Below, piece after piece: positions 11,246 to 23,830 of a stretch of DNA of 64,000 nucleotides. The notes under the pieces are model-generated. The model had not been told where the DNA came from and made no database searches. It saw only the letters and a program-made list of their open reading frames with translations. The stretch lies in contig JADCRB010000095.1 in the NCBI GenBank assembly GCA_021464245.1, forward strand, positions 155,474 to 219,473. Direction: 5' to 3'. Both the position numbers and the translations under genes were made by a program. Source of the DNA: Carallia brachiata (lineage: Eukaryota; Streptophyta; Magnoliopsida; Malpighiales; Rhizophoraceae). Each line of letters starts with the position of its first letter. The first letter of the stretch is position 1.

Positions 11246-13860
11246 GTGTTTTGTTGTTCTTCTAATACGGACGGGTTTTTTTTTTATTTTTTTATTTTAA
11301 TTATTTTATTTTTCTCTTTGTCAAAAGCTCTCCATAACTTAAATGCTTAATTATGTTACTGATTTTTGTCATAAATGATAAACACTTTTTAGGCTACATT
11401 TCCGTATTTATAATTATTATAGCTTATTAACAATAAATGTCTCTCCTTTATGGAATAAATTAGATTAGCGCAGTAGATAAACAAAATAGCAACTCGATGT
11501 AAAAAATAAAAAGATTGTGAATTTTGAATGAGATTTATAGTTAGTTTTATATTGTACATGTTCTTAGTACAAAAAATTAAAGATAAAATGTACATCTAAC
11601 TGTGAAAAAGGTTGACCACGTCTCTCTTGCATCAATATGAATCTTTTTTGTTATTTCTTTCTTTACATAGGAAGTCATGATTTTAATTTTTAAATAGCAT
11701 TGTTTAGTGATCAAATTATCAACAAAAATCTTAATGTCATTATTATGATATTGTATACAAATTAAATGTCTCCATCGATTATTTCATTATCAACAACAAT
11801 AAGAAAATTAATTAAATACTTTATTATTTTTTTCACACCAAGCAGCAAATATTAATAATAATATAGTATATGCAAACTAAATGGACTCTCTATTAACATT
11901 AATATTTGCAAATTATCTACATTGAAATTATAAAAGCTCATGTGCAGTTATTAGAAGTTTGATCAATAACGAAAAGATAGCACGTCTAACCCTTAAATTA
12001 GTTCCTTGCTTTTGGTTGTATATAATCCAACTATGATATTCTTCGTTCAATGAGTTTATTGTGTTCAATCTCCAAACTACATTCTTGTTTAAAGCTAGGG
12101 GATTTGATTGTCCAATGCAAGGAACTTAATTACTCCGATTATATATAAATTAGACATATTTGTCCAAACTGGTCCAACCATTTTTTTTTAAATTTTTATA
12201 CATAAGCATATCATTTTGCTTGTGCTTGCCTGCCCTAAAAGTTGATCCTAGTTAAGTTGGGGTTTTGCTAATCTAATTGGTCAATCCTATTATAGTTGTA
12301 ATGGAAAAAAATTGGGTAAATATGCAAATTGATTATACTCACCCTCACTAATAAGCTGCTTTTTTTTTTTTTAACTTGGAAATAATTAGTCGTTATATAA
12401 TAATTGTTAGTGTATAAGAAAGTATAAACTTAATTTTTTGACCGATTAAAGGTGTACTTTGCAGGTTGCACTTCATCTTACTTAATGTAGAAGATTAGAG
12501 GAAATAGTGGGGTCCTCTCAAATCCAAAGGCTTGGCAGTAGTCCGTTAGTCAAATTTACAACAAATCGAAAATTTAAAAAAAAAAAAACAAGAATACCTA
12601 TTACGTTTCTGCAGATGGACATTGGGCAAGTACCCTACAGGTGCCAGGCTAGTTACAACTAGCAAATATTCACAAACACTCTTTTCATGGAGAGCATATG
12701 TAGGAGTTGATGTTCAAATTCATACCCAAAAACAAATTTATTACATGAATGAAAGGCAATCAATGACAACCATACAGATTGTTGGGTCCTAATTGTAATT
12801 ATCCGATCTAAAAAGGATTTGGTATTTTATTCCTCCTCCAAGGACTTCAAAATAAAATATTCACAGGCTTGAAAATGAGACTTTTGGAAACTTGATAGAG
12901 AGATAAAGTGGCAAATAATAAAAAAAGATGGAGTGCTATTATAAAAAGGAGAAAAAAAAGAATACAAAAAAGTGGAGGACAAACAGCAAAGATGTCAACC
13001 ACAATGCGCAAGGAAAGGATGAATCATTAGAAGGATAAAACAATGATTATCAAGACTTTAGGGGCCAAAAAGAGGTTCCCCTTTAAAAACGCTGATTTTC
13101 TTTTTCAAAATAAGGTTTATAAGTGTGGTGTGTTATAAATTCGTCGAAAAAAAATTACTCGATTGAACTATACTTAAATATAAAAAATAGCACACATTGA
13201 GCTTTCAAACAATGAACCGTTCAAGATTTAGAGAGTGTCTTGTATGGTTTGCCCTCAACGCTCCAAAACAGGACATGGTCGGCACATTTGGGCATAATTT
13301 TTTATTTTATTAATCTAACTTACCCAATCCATCTTACAATTTTATAATAATCAATACACAAAAAGAGTTACATTTACAGCATCATTGTGGTCTAGTAACA
13401 ATAAAATTTATTTATATTATAAACTTATGAGTTTAAATTTTTATCAAAGTACTAGGCTCATTTTTCAAAAAATTTTGTATAAGTAACTCATTAATGTATA
13501 CATCTCATTCTTGTTAACGGAATTATAAAATACTATCCTACCTCAAATTTTTTTACGCCAAAAAGTAAAAGTTACATTGATGAGCGGATTTGACGCAGTT
13601 TAGATCGTATATACTTTTATATCATGTTTGTTCTTTATAATCTTTAATTATGATAATTTTATGTTTAAAGATTATGAAATTGTATTTTACATTGGTGGTC
13701 ATATTTATGGTATTGGAATTTTTAAGAATAACTAATAAGAAATATACTAAAATATTTTTTTAAATAATATTATTAAATAATTTTAAAATAATTATATAAT
13801 TATATCTATTTTTTATTTTTTATAAATTCAATCACCTTTTTGTTTTAAAATTAATTAGAT
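11246..13860. other. Intergenic, no gene seen
   Basis: AT-rich sequence upstream of XTH with poly(T) runs and short frames only. No protein motif, RNA gene or clear transposon end was found. Confidence 0.5.
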
Positions 13861-13864
13861 TTAA

Positions 13865-13940
13865 GTGTAATTCGAATTCCGGACTTCTGGAGTAGCTCGC
13901 GTCTGTACTAGCTCAGCCAAACCGCCCAACGCGCCGTCCC
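13865..13940 (-). mobile_element. tRNA-like (SINE head or tRNA relic) sequence
   Basis: Read on the minus strand, TTGGCTGAGCTAG resembles a pol III A box (TRGYNNAGYNGG). About 30 bases later GGAATTCGAATTAC resembles a B box. The spacing is tRNA-like. No poly(A) tail or target duplication was found, so this may be a SINE fragment, a tRNA pseudogene or chance. Confidence 0.25.
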
Positions 13941-13984
13941 GTTACAGAATTTATGTTTACCAATATGCCCTCAAGAACCTTTAA

Positions 13985-14310
13985 TATCCACTAATTTACT
14001 CTGTGGGGCCCAGCGGTTCGTCGTAAATGAACCGAATTAAACGGCAATGTTTTTGAAAAAGTGAGAAAAAGTGCCCACCACATATCATCCATCAATTCAA
14101 CGAAAATCGCGTGGGGCCGACGCCTATATTTCGGCGCCTGGGCATTTGACGCGGAAACGCCACGTGTCGCATGTGAATATAGGAGACTCCTTAATCAACG
14201 CTCAGGCTGTGTCGTCACGGGGAGGGTACAGCGTGAGCCTCTCTACAGTTTGCCCGGGCTCTAAATTAGGCGCCAATGCAACTTCTGCATATGCATTAGC
14301 CGGCTGTAAT
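13985..14310. other. GC-rich island with an ACGT (G-box/ABRE) core
   Basis: Base composition changes sharply from the AT-rich surroundings. The island includes GCCACGTGTCGC near 14160, GGCGCC near 14125 and several CGs. Two overlapping + frames of 67 and 80 codons carry no known motif. It could be a promoter remnant or a captured fragment; nothing downstream is recognisable as a gene. Confidence 0.35.
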
Positions 14311-14689
14311 TAAGCAGGTATTAATTGTTGCCTTAATTAGTGCAGAATTTTAGGTGGGAAAATACAATTGCATTGGCTTTTTTCTTTTCTATTAAAGAAG
14401 ATTCAATGTAAAATAAAAAACATCTCATAAAATTTTAAAAAATACAATCGAAGTGATTATCTATTTTTTAAAAAATTTAACTATATATTGATCTATATTA
14501 GCATATAATTATATATGTCTCAACATAAAATTTTACTTTCTAGGATTTGCCGAAAGTAAAAAGGACTATATGCACTAACATACTACAAAAAGCTCTTCAA
14601 CTTTGTTAAAAAAAAAAAGTACCTTTGCAATAATAATAGACAATAATTTTCTTATGGCACGTATTGAAAGTCAATCGATAATGTTGTAA

Positions 14690-16486
14690 TTTAAAAAAAA
14701 AAGAAAAAAAAAATTGTAGACATGCTTAATAAGGCATATAGAAAATACGAGAAAGACGTAGTAAATCTAAAAATATTTAACGATTTATTTAATTTTTTTA
14801 AATTGAACATATCTGTTACGATCTAATAATTCAGATCATTATTTATCTACGATACTCTCATAATTGCATGCCTACAAAATTTTTCTGTAAAAAGATCCTT
14901 TTAGAGAAAAAGAAAATAAGAACCCATTTTAGAATAGCCATATACATTTAGCAATTATAGTTAAAAATTTTGAAATGTTTTACAGCCTAATGCAAAAAAT
15001 TTTGTGGTCCTCCATATCTTCCATGTAAGCTAACGTAACTTCCATTGTTTAACTTTTGGAAATTCTATGTTGTCAAAAAAAAAAGAAAAACATTTGGGAA
15101 TTCTAGAATGCGTTTAGTACCAAGATTAGATAATATAAGATAATCAAATACAAGATACCTAAGTATGCTAAGCATCAAAATTAAGAGAAAGATGTGAGAG
15201 ATAGCAGAGAGAACAATGCCAAGAGTAAAGGCCATATAAGAAGTTTTGACTAATATTATATTATTTTACATATAGATATTTTAGAAAGTTTTCTTAAAAA
15301 AAAAAGTAAAACTGTAGACATGCTTAATAAGGCATATAGAAAATACGAGAAAGACGTAGTAAATCTAAAAATATTTAACGATTTATTTAGTTTTTTTAAA
15401 TTCAACATATCTTTTACGATCTAATAATTCAGATTATTATTTATCCATCATACTCTCATAATTGCATGCCTACAGAATTTTTCTGTAAAAAGATCCTTTT
15501 AGAGAAAAAGAAAATAAGAACCCACTTTAGAATAGCCATATACATTTAGCAATTATAGTTAAAAATTTTGAAATGTTTTACAGCCTAATGCAAAAAATTT
15601 TGTGGTCCTCCATATCTTCCATGTAAGCTAACGTAACTTCCATTGTTTAACTTTTGGAAATTCTATGTTGTCAAAAAAAAAAAAAACACTTGGGAATTCT
15701 AGAATGCGTTTAGTACCAAGATTAGATAATATAAGACAATCCAATACAAGATACCTAAGTATGCTAAGCATCAAAATTAAGAGAAAGATGTGAGAGATAG
15801 CAGAGAGAACAATGCCAAGAGTAAAGGCCATATAAAAGTTTTGACTAATATTATATTATCTTATATATAGATATTTTAGAAAGTTGTCTTAAAAAAAAAG
15901 TAAAACTGTAAACATGCTTAATAAGGCATATAGAAAATACGAGAAAGACGTAATAAATTTAAAAATATTTAACGATTTTTTTTTAAATTCAACATATCTT
16001 TTACGATCTAATAATTCAGATTATTATTTATCTACCATATTCCCATAATTGCATGCCTACAAAATGTTTCTGTAAAAAGATCCTTTTAGAGAAAAAGAAA
16101 ATAAGAACCCATTTTAGAATAGCCATATACATTTAGCAATTATAGTTAAAAATTTTGAAATGTTTTACAGCCTAATGCAAAAAATTTTGTGGTCCTCCAT
16201 ATCTTCCATGTAAGCTAACGTAACTTCCATTGTTTAACTTTTGGAAATTCTATGTTGTCAAAAAAAAAAAAAAACATTTGGGAATTCTAGAATGCGTTTA
16301 GTACCAAGATTAGATAATATAAGATAATCCAATACAAGATACCTAAGTATGCTAACCATCAAAATTAAGAGAAAGATGTGAGAGATAGGAGAGAGAACAA
16401 TGCCAAGAGTAAAGGCCATATAAGAAGTTTTGACTAATATTATATTATTTTACATATAGATATTTTAGAAAGTTGTCTTAATTGGT
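14690..16486. repeat. Tandem array, three copies of a ~595-bp unit
   Basis: The landmark TAGACATGCTTAATAAGGC (TAAACATG.. in copy 3) starts units at about 14716, 15314 and 15908, giving spacings of 598 and 594. The copies are nearly identical: scattered single-base changes and different poly(A) lengths. Each unit ends inside the left part of a MITE (AATGCGTTTAGTAC at 15107, 15704 and 16291). Only the last unit continues into the right part of that MITE. The array therefore arose by tandem duplication after MITE insertion, with a junction inside the MITE. No coding potential is evident. Confidence 0.9.
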
Positions 16487-16651
16487 GGAATAATTTAGCT
16501 GATAGGATTATATTGAGATAGCACTAAGTCATAAACATGAGATAGAATCACATATTATCTTATCTAATTGGTTTACTAAATATGATATATGATGAGATAA
16601 AATTAGTCTATCATATATTATCTTATATTATACTATGTACTAAACGCATTA
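16290..16651. mobile_element. MITE with ~35-bp terminal inverted repeats
   Basis: The left end AATGCGTTTAGTAC (16291) and the right end GTACTAAACGCATT (to 16650) are perfect inverted repeats for 14 bp. They continue imperfectly through ATAATATAAGATAAT to about 35 bp. TA flanks both ends (16288-16289 and 16652-16653), which would fit a Tc1/mariner-type target, though the duplication is too short to be sure. Left-end fragments of the same element occur in the two preceding tandem units. Confidence 0.75.
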
Positions 16652-16653
16652 TA

Positions 16654-19385
16654 GTGTCCACACGGTACTATAGGAAAATTAGTTAGAACACAAAATGTAA
16701 TGTTTGAATAAATAACTGTACTTTATTATTATAATCATTAAAAAATGCACATTAACTTGGAATTCATAAAAGTTATGTTAGATATAAAATATATGAATAA
16801 CTGCTCAATATATCAAATATAATGGACCCCAGATTTACCTGTGATTAACTAGTTGAACTTAGTGATTTAGTTTGTTGTTGGGGTTAACGTTTGGACTAAC
16901 TTTTATACCTTTGCTCTTGAGTTCACGCGTTTGACCAAATGATCGTAAATTTTGTTAATCATGCAAAAGAAGGAATGCAAAGAAAATCAATGCGAAAGGA
17001 ATTCCATTTTTATGGCATATAATACCATTTCATTAGACTCAAAATAAAATAAAATAAAATAAATGTAGATATTTGTTATATTTACTCTCTTTTGGGAGTG
17101 TAGCAGACACTTAACTTTTTTTTGTTAAAATCAATTCTAAATTAAATTGTCATCTTTCTTTATATTTGATATTGAGTTAACTTGATTCTTCTATAAGAGA
17201 GTAAAGTTTGAAGAACTCCGAAAATTGAACTGATTCTACATAAATCTCAACGATATCTATGATGATTTATGTAATGTGATTAATTCACAAAGAAAACATT
17301 GCTAGTACATCTATATAACTCCTTTTTCTTTTGTCAACACCTATACAAGACTATAAACTCAGAAAGAAAATAGTTTTTCATAAAATAGCTTTGCAAAATT
17401 ATAGTTAAATTTTAATTTGCATCAATTGGAGTGCAATAAATTTCAATTTTTCTTGAGCATGCAATTCTTTAATCTATGAAAAATTCAAATAATATATTTG
17501 TTCATTGTTTAGTAAAAGTTATCTAATTTATTGAAAAATCATAAAAAAATTAATATCCAAAATTTGAATAATAATCATCAGAGTTTTTTTTTTATCCTTA
17601 ATTATGATAGTATATTAAATAAGACCGTCATATATTATATCAACGGTCAAGTTTGCAATTTAATAGCAAATCGTATGAATAAGCAATGAAATGAAAACAT
17701 TGAAAGTCATCAACATACAAATTGAAGTCTATATTAAAATTAAATAGGTTGGCGTAATCATTCACCTCCCCAAAAAAACAAAATTTTATGTTCTACGTAG
17801 TATAAAATATTTTATGTATAGTATATATATATATATATATATATTGTTACTCAGATTCTTAAAAAGACAAAAAGTCATAAGGCATCCAATAAAAAATAGA
17901 AAAAATCAAATTAACAAGTAATTTGATGATTTTCGTAGCCAAAATACTCTCTGTACTGGAATTTTTTTAGATATGAAAAAGTTTTAATATTTTGAGATAA
18001 ATTTTAAAACAAAAATGTTTGGGGCATGAAATCAGTTATAGTACTCATAATTTTTTAAAAGAAAAAGAAAATGTACTACATTTGAACAATAGTTATCAAC
18101 ATGTACTACATTATCAAGAAAAAAATGTATTATATTTATTTTAAAATTATTTTTTTAATTTTAAAAAAGCAAAAGGTGTCAATTAAGATACAAAATTTGA
18201 CTGTTTTTTTATTAGAGCTACAATGCGAAGATTTTTTAAAAAAATTTGTGGCCAACGTTTTCTCCGTTTTGGTGTTTGTTGTTAGTTGAGCATTAAATAT
18301 ATCATGTCAACTTGTCGTATCAATTAATTAGTTTTAGCTTAGATATCATATTATTATTTAACCAAAATCTAAAAATTTTTAAAAATTGTAAAAAAATTTA
18401 ATAAATTCAAAAATTTTGCAAAAAAATTTAAGAACTGAAAATAAAATTTGAACACATTAAAAAAATCTAAACCTTTGAATTTCCAATCAAAAAATTGAAA
18501 AATAGAATTTTTTAAGAATTCTATTAATATTTTCAATTTTCAAATAAAAATTTAGAATAGCAGATTTTTGAATATATTCTCAGATTTTATTTTGCATTTT
18601 TAGATTTTTAAACAAATTTTTGAATAAGTTTTGAGTTTTAAAATTTTTCCATCTTTTGAAATTTTTGTAAAATTTTAATGTCACATTATCATAAATGAAC
18701 ATATGACATCAGAATCAACATTTATTGGTTAACATGACATGTTGATGTGATACATCTAATTGTAAACTAACCGAAAGAAACATTGAGAAAATATTTAAGA
18801 CCAAATTTTTAAAAAGAAAATATTATAACTTTAATTTAAAAAACAGTTAAATATTGTGTCATTCCTTTTATTTATTTATTTATTTTACTGCATATTGAGA
18901 TTTACTTTTTTTTTTCTCTTTATTACCTTTTTGAAGAAATTATGTAGATATATAATAATAAATATAAAATTAATATGTAAAATTTAAATTATTTAATTAT
19001 AAAAAATATATTAAATATTAAAAAATAAATAAATTATTAAATTAATTTTATATTTTTTACCCATTGCACATTACCAATGTAGTCCTCTTCCTGTTTGTTT
19101 TCAATTTTTGTCGGCATATGTGCACTTGCATGGGGAAAAGGACTCCAACGTTATTGTCTGCTGATTGATGGGTGCACGTTAGAGAGAATGAAAGAGATCA
19201 TGTTAACATACGCGTGTCGGGTGAATATGCATAGGATCCTGAGGTTCGATCCCTAGTTGCATAGTGGATGATGCTGTTGCACGGATCGGATTCCATGCAC
19301 GTGAGCTGCAAATATTATTACAAAAATGAAAAACTGGACAATCATGTCCTTGAGTGACAAAATCTCAGCCGTTGATAAGAGTGAT
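16654..19385. other. Intergenic, no gene seen
   Basis: Very AT-rich. It contains (AAAAT)n near 17041-17062 and (TA)n at about 17822-17843. A B-box-like GGTTCGATCCC near 19243 (+) is the only RNA-like signal; no A box or tail was found. About 18350-18670 is a run of degenerate AAATTTTT-type sequence. Confidence 0.45.
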
Positions 19386-20180
19386 TTTCCAAGTGGGTAA
19401 CTTGTTGGGCTCGCCAAAATTATACCATATGTCCAACGGCTCCCTGTCACTGGCATGTTTGTCAACTTTCCGGTGTGGCTATTATTTATTTTTCCACATT
19501 GTTGACCATATAACGGCTAAAAAATGGTCTCGCGTTATAGTTCACGCATCCGGGCTTTGTCAATGTTAAACACTGGATCTTAACATATGACTTATTGTTT
19601 GTATAAAAATATTGTAATTATTTAATTATTTTATCTCTGAGTTGTAATAATTTTCAACAGAAATGTGAGATAATTTCCTAATGGTTTATTTAGTTTGTGT
19701 GATTTTAGGGAGAAAGAAAATTATAAAAAAAAATTGTTAAAAAATAATAAAGAAATAAAATTTATATTTAAATTGTATGAAAAAATAGTGTAAAAAAATA
19801 TATAGATGAAATTATAAAAATATTCTTACAAATAATTGAGAAATAAATTAAAAATACAAAAATATCTCTACAACAAAAGAAACATGTTGAGTTATTTTAG
19901 CTATTATGTTTCTAAGTCTTTTTTTAAATTTTTTCTTTTTAATTTGACAACACTTATTTACTTTTCTAACAATTTTCTTATGCTTCCCGAGAAAAATGCT
20001 TTGGATTTAGCAATTTTCCTTTTTTTTTTCCTAACAAAGAAACAAACACAGCATTAAAGGGTGAACTGTTATTCTCACACTGCAGCCACTGTACAGTTAG
20101 TGATGGCTTCCCAAGTGGGTAACTTCTTGGGCTGTACATTACCATACGAACAACGGCTAGCTGGCATATTTGTCAACGTT
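19386..20180 (+). repeat. Diverged direct duplicate blocks (19386-19463 and 20108-20180)
   Basis: Both blocks share TTCC(C)AAGTGGGTAACTT.TTGGGCT, then an ATACCAT/TACCATA region, CAACGGCT, and finally CTGGCAT.TTTGTCAAC. The copies are about 725 bp apart in the same orientation. Between them, about 19690-20050 is a GAAAGAAAA-type AT-rich relic ending in CAAACACAGCA, probably a later insertion. Confidence 0.6.
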
Positions 20181-20279
20181 CCTTTTTGGCAATCAGTGAA
20201 CATTTGGTGGACAAAGAATTGAGACAAAAGTCATTTGAAAGGATATTATGTTCTAAGTTAAGATATCTTGAGTCTCACG

Positions 20280-21430
20280 TTATTTAGATTTGTGTTTTTT
20301 TTAAAACAGAAAATAATTATTGTATTAATATAATACATTTCTGCACATAAAATTGGTGTGAGGATATCGAAGAAACTTGTAAGAGAAACGATTGGCTAAA
20401 CTAGCCTACATTCGATAAGGTAACAAAGATTACAAATTAACTGGACGTGAAGTCCAATTAGACAAATCCCTCTTACGAGGGAAAAATTGAACAAAGCTAT
20501 ACTTATCTAATATCAAAATATCAGACAGATTTAATTCGTTCGGATAAAATTGTACACGGCAGTACAAATCGCAATTCTACAAACTTACGACGGAAATAGT
20601 CCGAATATACGTGGCGACGAATCCCTTCGAATTTAACCTACAGAGAAACACAAACTTAACCCAAACTATTAGTCTACATCTTACATAACAGTAACAACAA
20701 AAGCATTCATATGTAGTATCTACAGCAAAATCTTCCCCAACTAGAATCAAAGGAAACAAGAGCAGTAATGGATGGCGGAGATCTCGATGGCTGTGAGATA
20801 ATTGTTGGCGACCCCATTGACGCCGACATCGGACTTCAGAGTCGTCAGAATCACCGGTGGCTTCAGATACAGGTAGACGGGCTTCCAGGGAGGCACTGCC
20901 GGTGTCGAAAGCCTCAGAACAAGTGGCGACGAGAGGGAAAACTCTGGCAGCATTAGAGGCTGGTTGAAGGGCGTTGGGGGCAGCTCCTAGGGTGACCAGG
21001 ACGACAAAGACGTCGCCACACACAGCTGCAAAAGCGGCAGAATGGATGAAGGATGAGGTGGCTAAATCGGCAAAATGCAAAACGTGCCAGAGAGGAGGCT
21101 AGATCTGGTGCTGGGAAGCCAATGGGTGGAGTTTACGTAGCTAGATCTAAAGGAAAAGAGGAGCTGCCGAGGGGAAAAAAACGAGAAGGGAAAAGGAAGA
21201 AAGAGGGATGGGGAAAGAAAAGGTGGAAAAATAAGAAAGAGGGACGAGAAGAGTTGGAGGGGGAAGGGGCATGGCCGATGATGGTGGCTGGCCGCCAGCT
21301 GCCGCCAGCCACCGCCGACCAAAGGGACAACGATCGGGTTGTTTTTCATAGAGAAAGAGAGACCAATCGAGATGATTTTGGCCCAGCACAAATTTTGTGT
21401 ATTATGAGGTTTATATTAATTAAATTTTAA
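20280..21430. other. GC-rich degenerate segment, possible retroelement remnant
   Basis: It starts with poly(T) and AATAATTATTGTATTAATATAATACATTT (quoted in part as TTGTATTAATATAATAC), which on the minus strand looks like a non-LTR retroelement 3' end followed by poly(A). It then becomes GC-rich (20760-21390), with long overlapping frames on both strands (up to 167 codons, -) of low-complexity Ala/Leu/Pro or Lys/Arg/Gly composition. No reverse transcriptase, endonuclease or other motif is visible. GGCTGGC/GCCAGCC near 21290-21318 forms a short hairpin. Confidence 0.3.
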
Positions 21431-23349
21431 ATTTCATCTTCATCTAAAAAACAAAAATAAATTTAAATTTCATCAGTTTTATATCTATTGAGTTTCACTT
21501 CCTCAAAATTCTGATCATATTAAATTTGGGTTCATCGATTTTCAAACACACCGAGTTTCAAATATATTAAATTTTTAATTGTGGGTCATTAATTTTTCTT
21601 TTCAATCAATACATATTATGTTTGGTCAAGTTTCGAAAGGATTAAATCGAATTAACCAGATTTTATCTACTTTTTTATATCTTTAGGAGAAATGTGATAT
21701 GCACAATATTTTCTTTTTATTTATTTACAAAAATGTATTTCTTTATTTAAAATTTAGATTTGTAGATTATAGTGAAGTAACTTTGGTATTATGGTAAGTC
21801 TGACGTCCTTCACTTAAATTATAAATACTTTGTATTAAAATGAGGTAGTTGATATGCATGGATAGTGGTGGTTTATCGGTTGGCTAATTTGCACGAAATG
21901 TTTAATGCAAGGTTAATAATTTTGGCTTGTACTAACCTGTGACAACTGATAAATTTGGTGCTCGCATAAGTTTGATCAAGAAAGCCTATAAGTAGAGATG
22001 TTAAATTTTGACAAAGTTCAATGAATCGACTCAAATGTACTCGAAAAAATATAACCTAAACCTGACATGAAAAAAAATTAATCTAAACATATAGGATCAA
22101 ACTCGACACAACTCGCAACCCAACTTTTGTTTTCTTAAAAGAAAAAAAAAAATTATAACATTCGTACCATAGATTTTATTTTACAAAAAAAATGTAGTTT
22201 CTATCATTTTTCCTATAAATTTTATTAATATTCATTTATAAGAGTAGAAAAAATTTATTATTTAATTTTTTTTTTTTTTTACATTTTCACTATAAATTTT
22301 ATGAACACACGCTGACTACTTTATCTATATATATCACAAAAATAAATATTGCATTTAACAAACATATTTTTTTGATTTATTATGTATATTTAATTATTTC
22401 ATATGAAAATTATATTATTTATTTTATATAATTATGTAATTTTATTTTTTATATTTATATTTTTGTATATATATGTATATATTATATACATAAATGTATG
22501 TTATATACATATATACATATCTATATACACCTGGAGTATAAAATGCGTATAATATAATTGTAAACAACAAAATATAGGATGGTTTCTAATCATATATTAT
22601 TTAAATTAGTCATTTTCCATAATTTATGGGAAAAGGTAAGCTTCCACGGTATCGCTTGAGAAAAATAATTTTCAAAAAAAGGATTTTTTTTTTTCGACTT
22701 CATGAAGTTTTTTTTGGACATAATATCAAATTTTTTTCCTCATTAAAAAATATTTCAGATATATTAAATTTCAAGTACGAATTTTGATATGAGTTGATTG
22801 AGTTTCAAATCATTTTATACTCAGATTATTTTGATTTTAAGTTGTTGGAATTATGCTTCTTTGGCTTTTACAATCAGTGTAAATTGTGTCTGAGTCAAGT
22901 TTTAAGCGGATTAAATGGATTTCTTTGAGTTAAATCAGTTTTTGACACGGGGTTGTCATACGATTATTCATTACATTACCAATAAGAAATCATTTTCTCA
23001 CAAATTATTTCAATTATAGATAACAGGAAAATATTTGGTGGTAACCAAATTCCTAAAATATAACAAATGCCCAAGAAATATTATACGTCACATGACATAA
23101 TTATATTTTTTTAATCTATAATAGTGATGATAATTTATTATTAATGTAAAAAGCATGTCAAGTAGATTTATAATTTGAACTATAAACCTCTTACCAAAAA
23201 GTACATACCTCACATTATTATAATTAAGTTGACAAATTAAAATTTTTTTTATTTTTTAAATGAGGCTGAAAATAGTACCCAAATTATTCTGCCAAAAAAC
23301 ATTATTCAATATAAATAATTAAAATAATTTACATTACATTACTATAAAA
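21431..23349. other. Intergenic, AT-rich with MITE-like relics
   Basis: About 21480-21680 and 21990-22340 carry degenerate GAGTTTCAA/AACTCG motifs like those of 37755-38250 and 62690-63080. About 22430-22530 is TATATA/TACATA-rich. No gene. Confidence 0.4.
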
Positions 23350-23830
23350 TTAGTTTCATTGATTATTGCAAGAAATACTTGTGCTCCGGATACTTCATAC
23401 TTGGCGAGACAAGTACGCAACGAAAGCTCAGCCGAAAGCTACTGTGGCCTGTGGAGTTGGCCCGCCAGAAACGTGTTTGGGAAACCGGATGTGCATAAGC
23501 CCCGCCGTTTATTCCGAGATGACGTGGCGGGCCTCATCCGGTTTACCAAGTCAGCACGCAAAAACAGCTGGCAAGCACATTAGACACGTGGTCCCACCAC
23601 TCAAAGCCCCCCAAATTCTTATTTCCACAATAATAATATACCAACAATTAATTATTCCTCTTGATAAATTTAATATTATGTTTAGAGAATGAAGAAAAAA
23701 ATATTAAAAAACAAGAGCAGCTCGATTTCTTAGAACGGCAAACATCCCCCCACATGCCATGGTCCAGCCCATTGCCGCCTGCCGAGCAAAAGCTCTTTTC
23801 TTCCCCGCTGGTATTTTTCTAGGACGAAAA
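23350..23830. other. GC-rich island with a G-box/ABRE-like element
   Basis: Composition rises abruptly. GACACGTGGTCCC near 23583-23595 is a strong ACGT-core element. CCGGTTT/AAACCGG occurs in opposite orientations near 23470-23545. Two overlapping frames of 74 and 108 codons (+) have no recognisable motif. It resembles an isolated promoter or a captured fragment; no adjacent coding exon can be supported. Confidence 0.3.

Noticed and set aside
19238..19256. tRNA gene at a GGTTCGATCCC box
   Set aside because: No A box, acceptor-stem pairing or anticodon arm could be drawn around it.
20577..21430. Overlapping frames on both strands (167, 125 and 109 codons) as real genes
   Set aside because: Several phases are open at once because of GC-rich low-complexity composition; no domain, splice or start context supports any.
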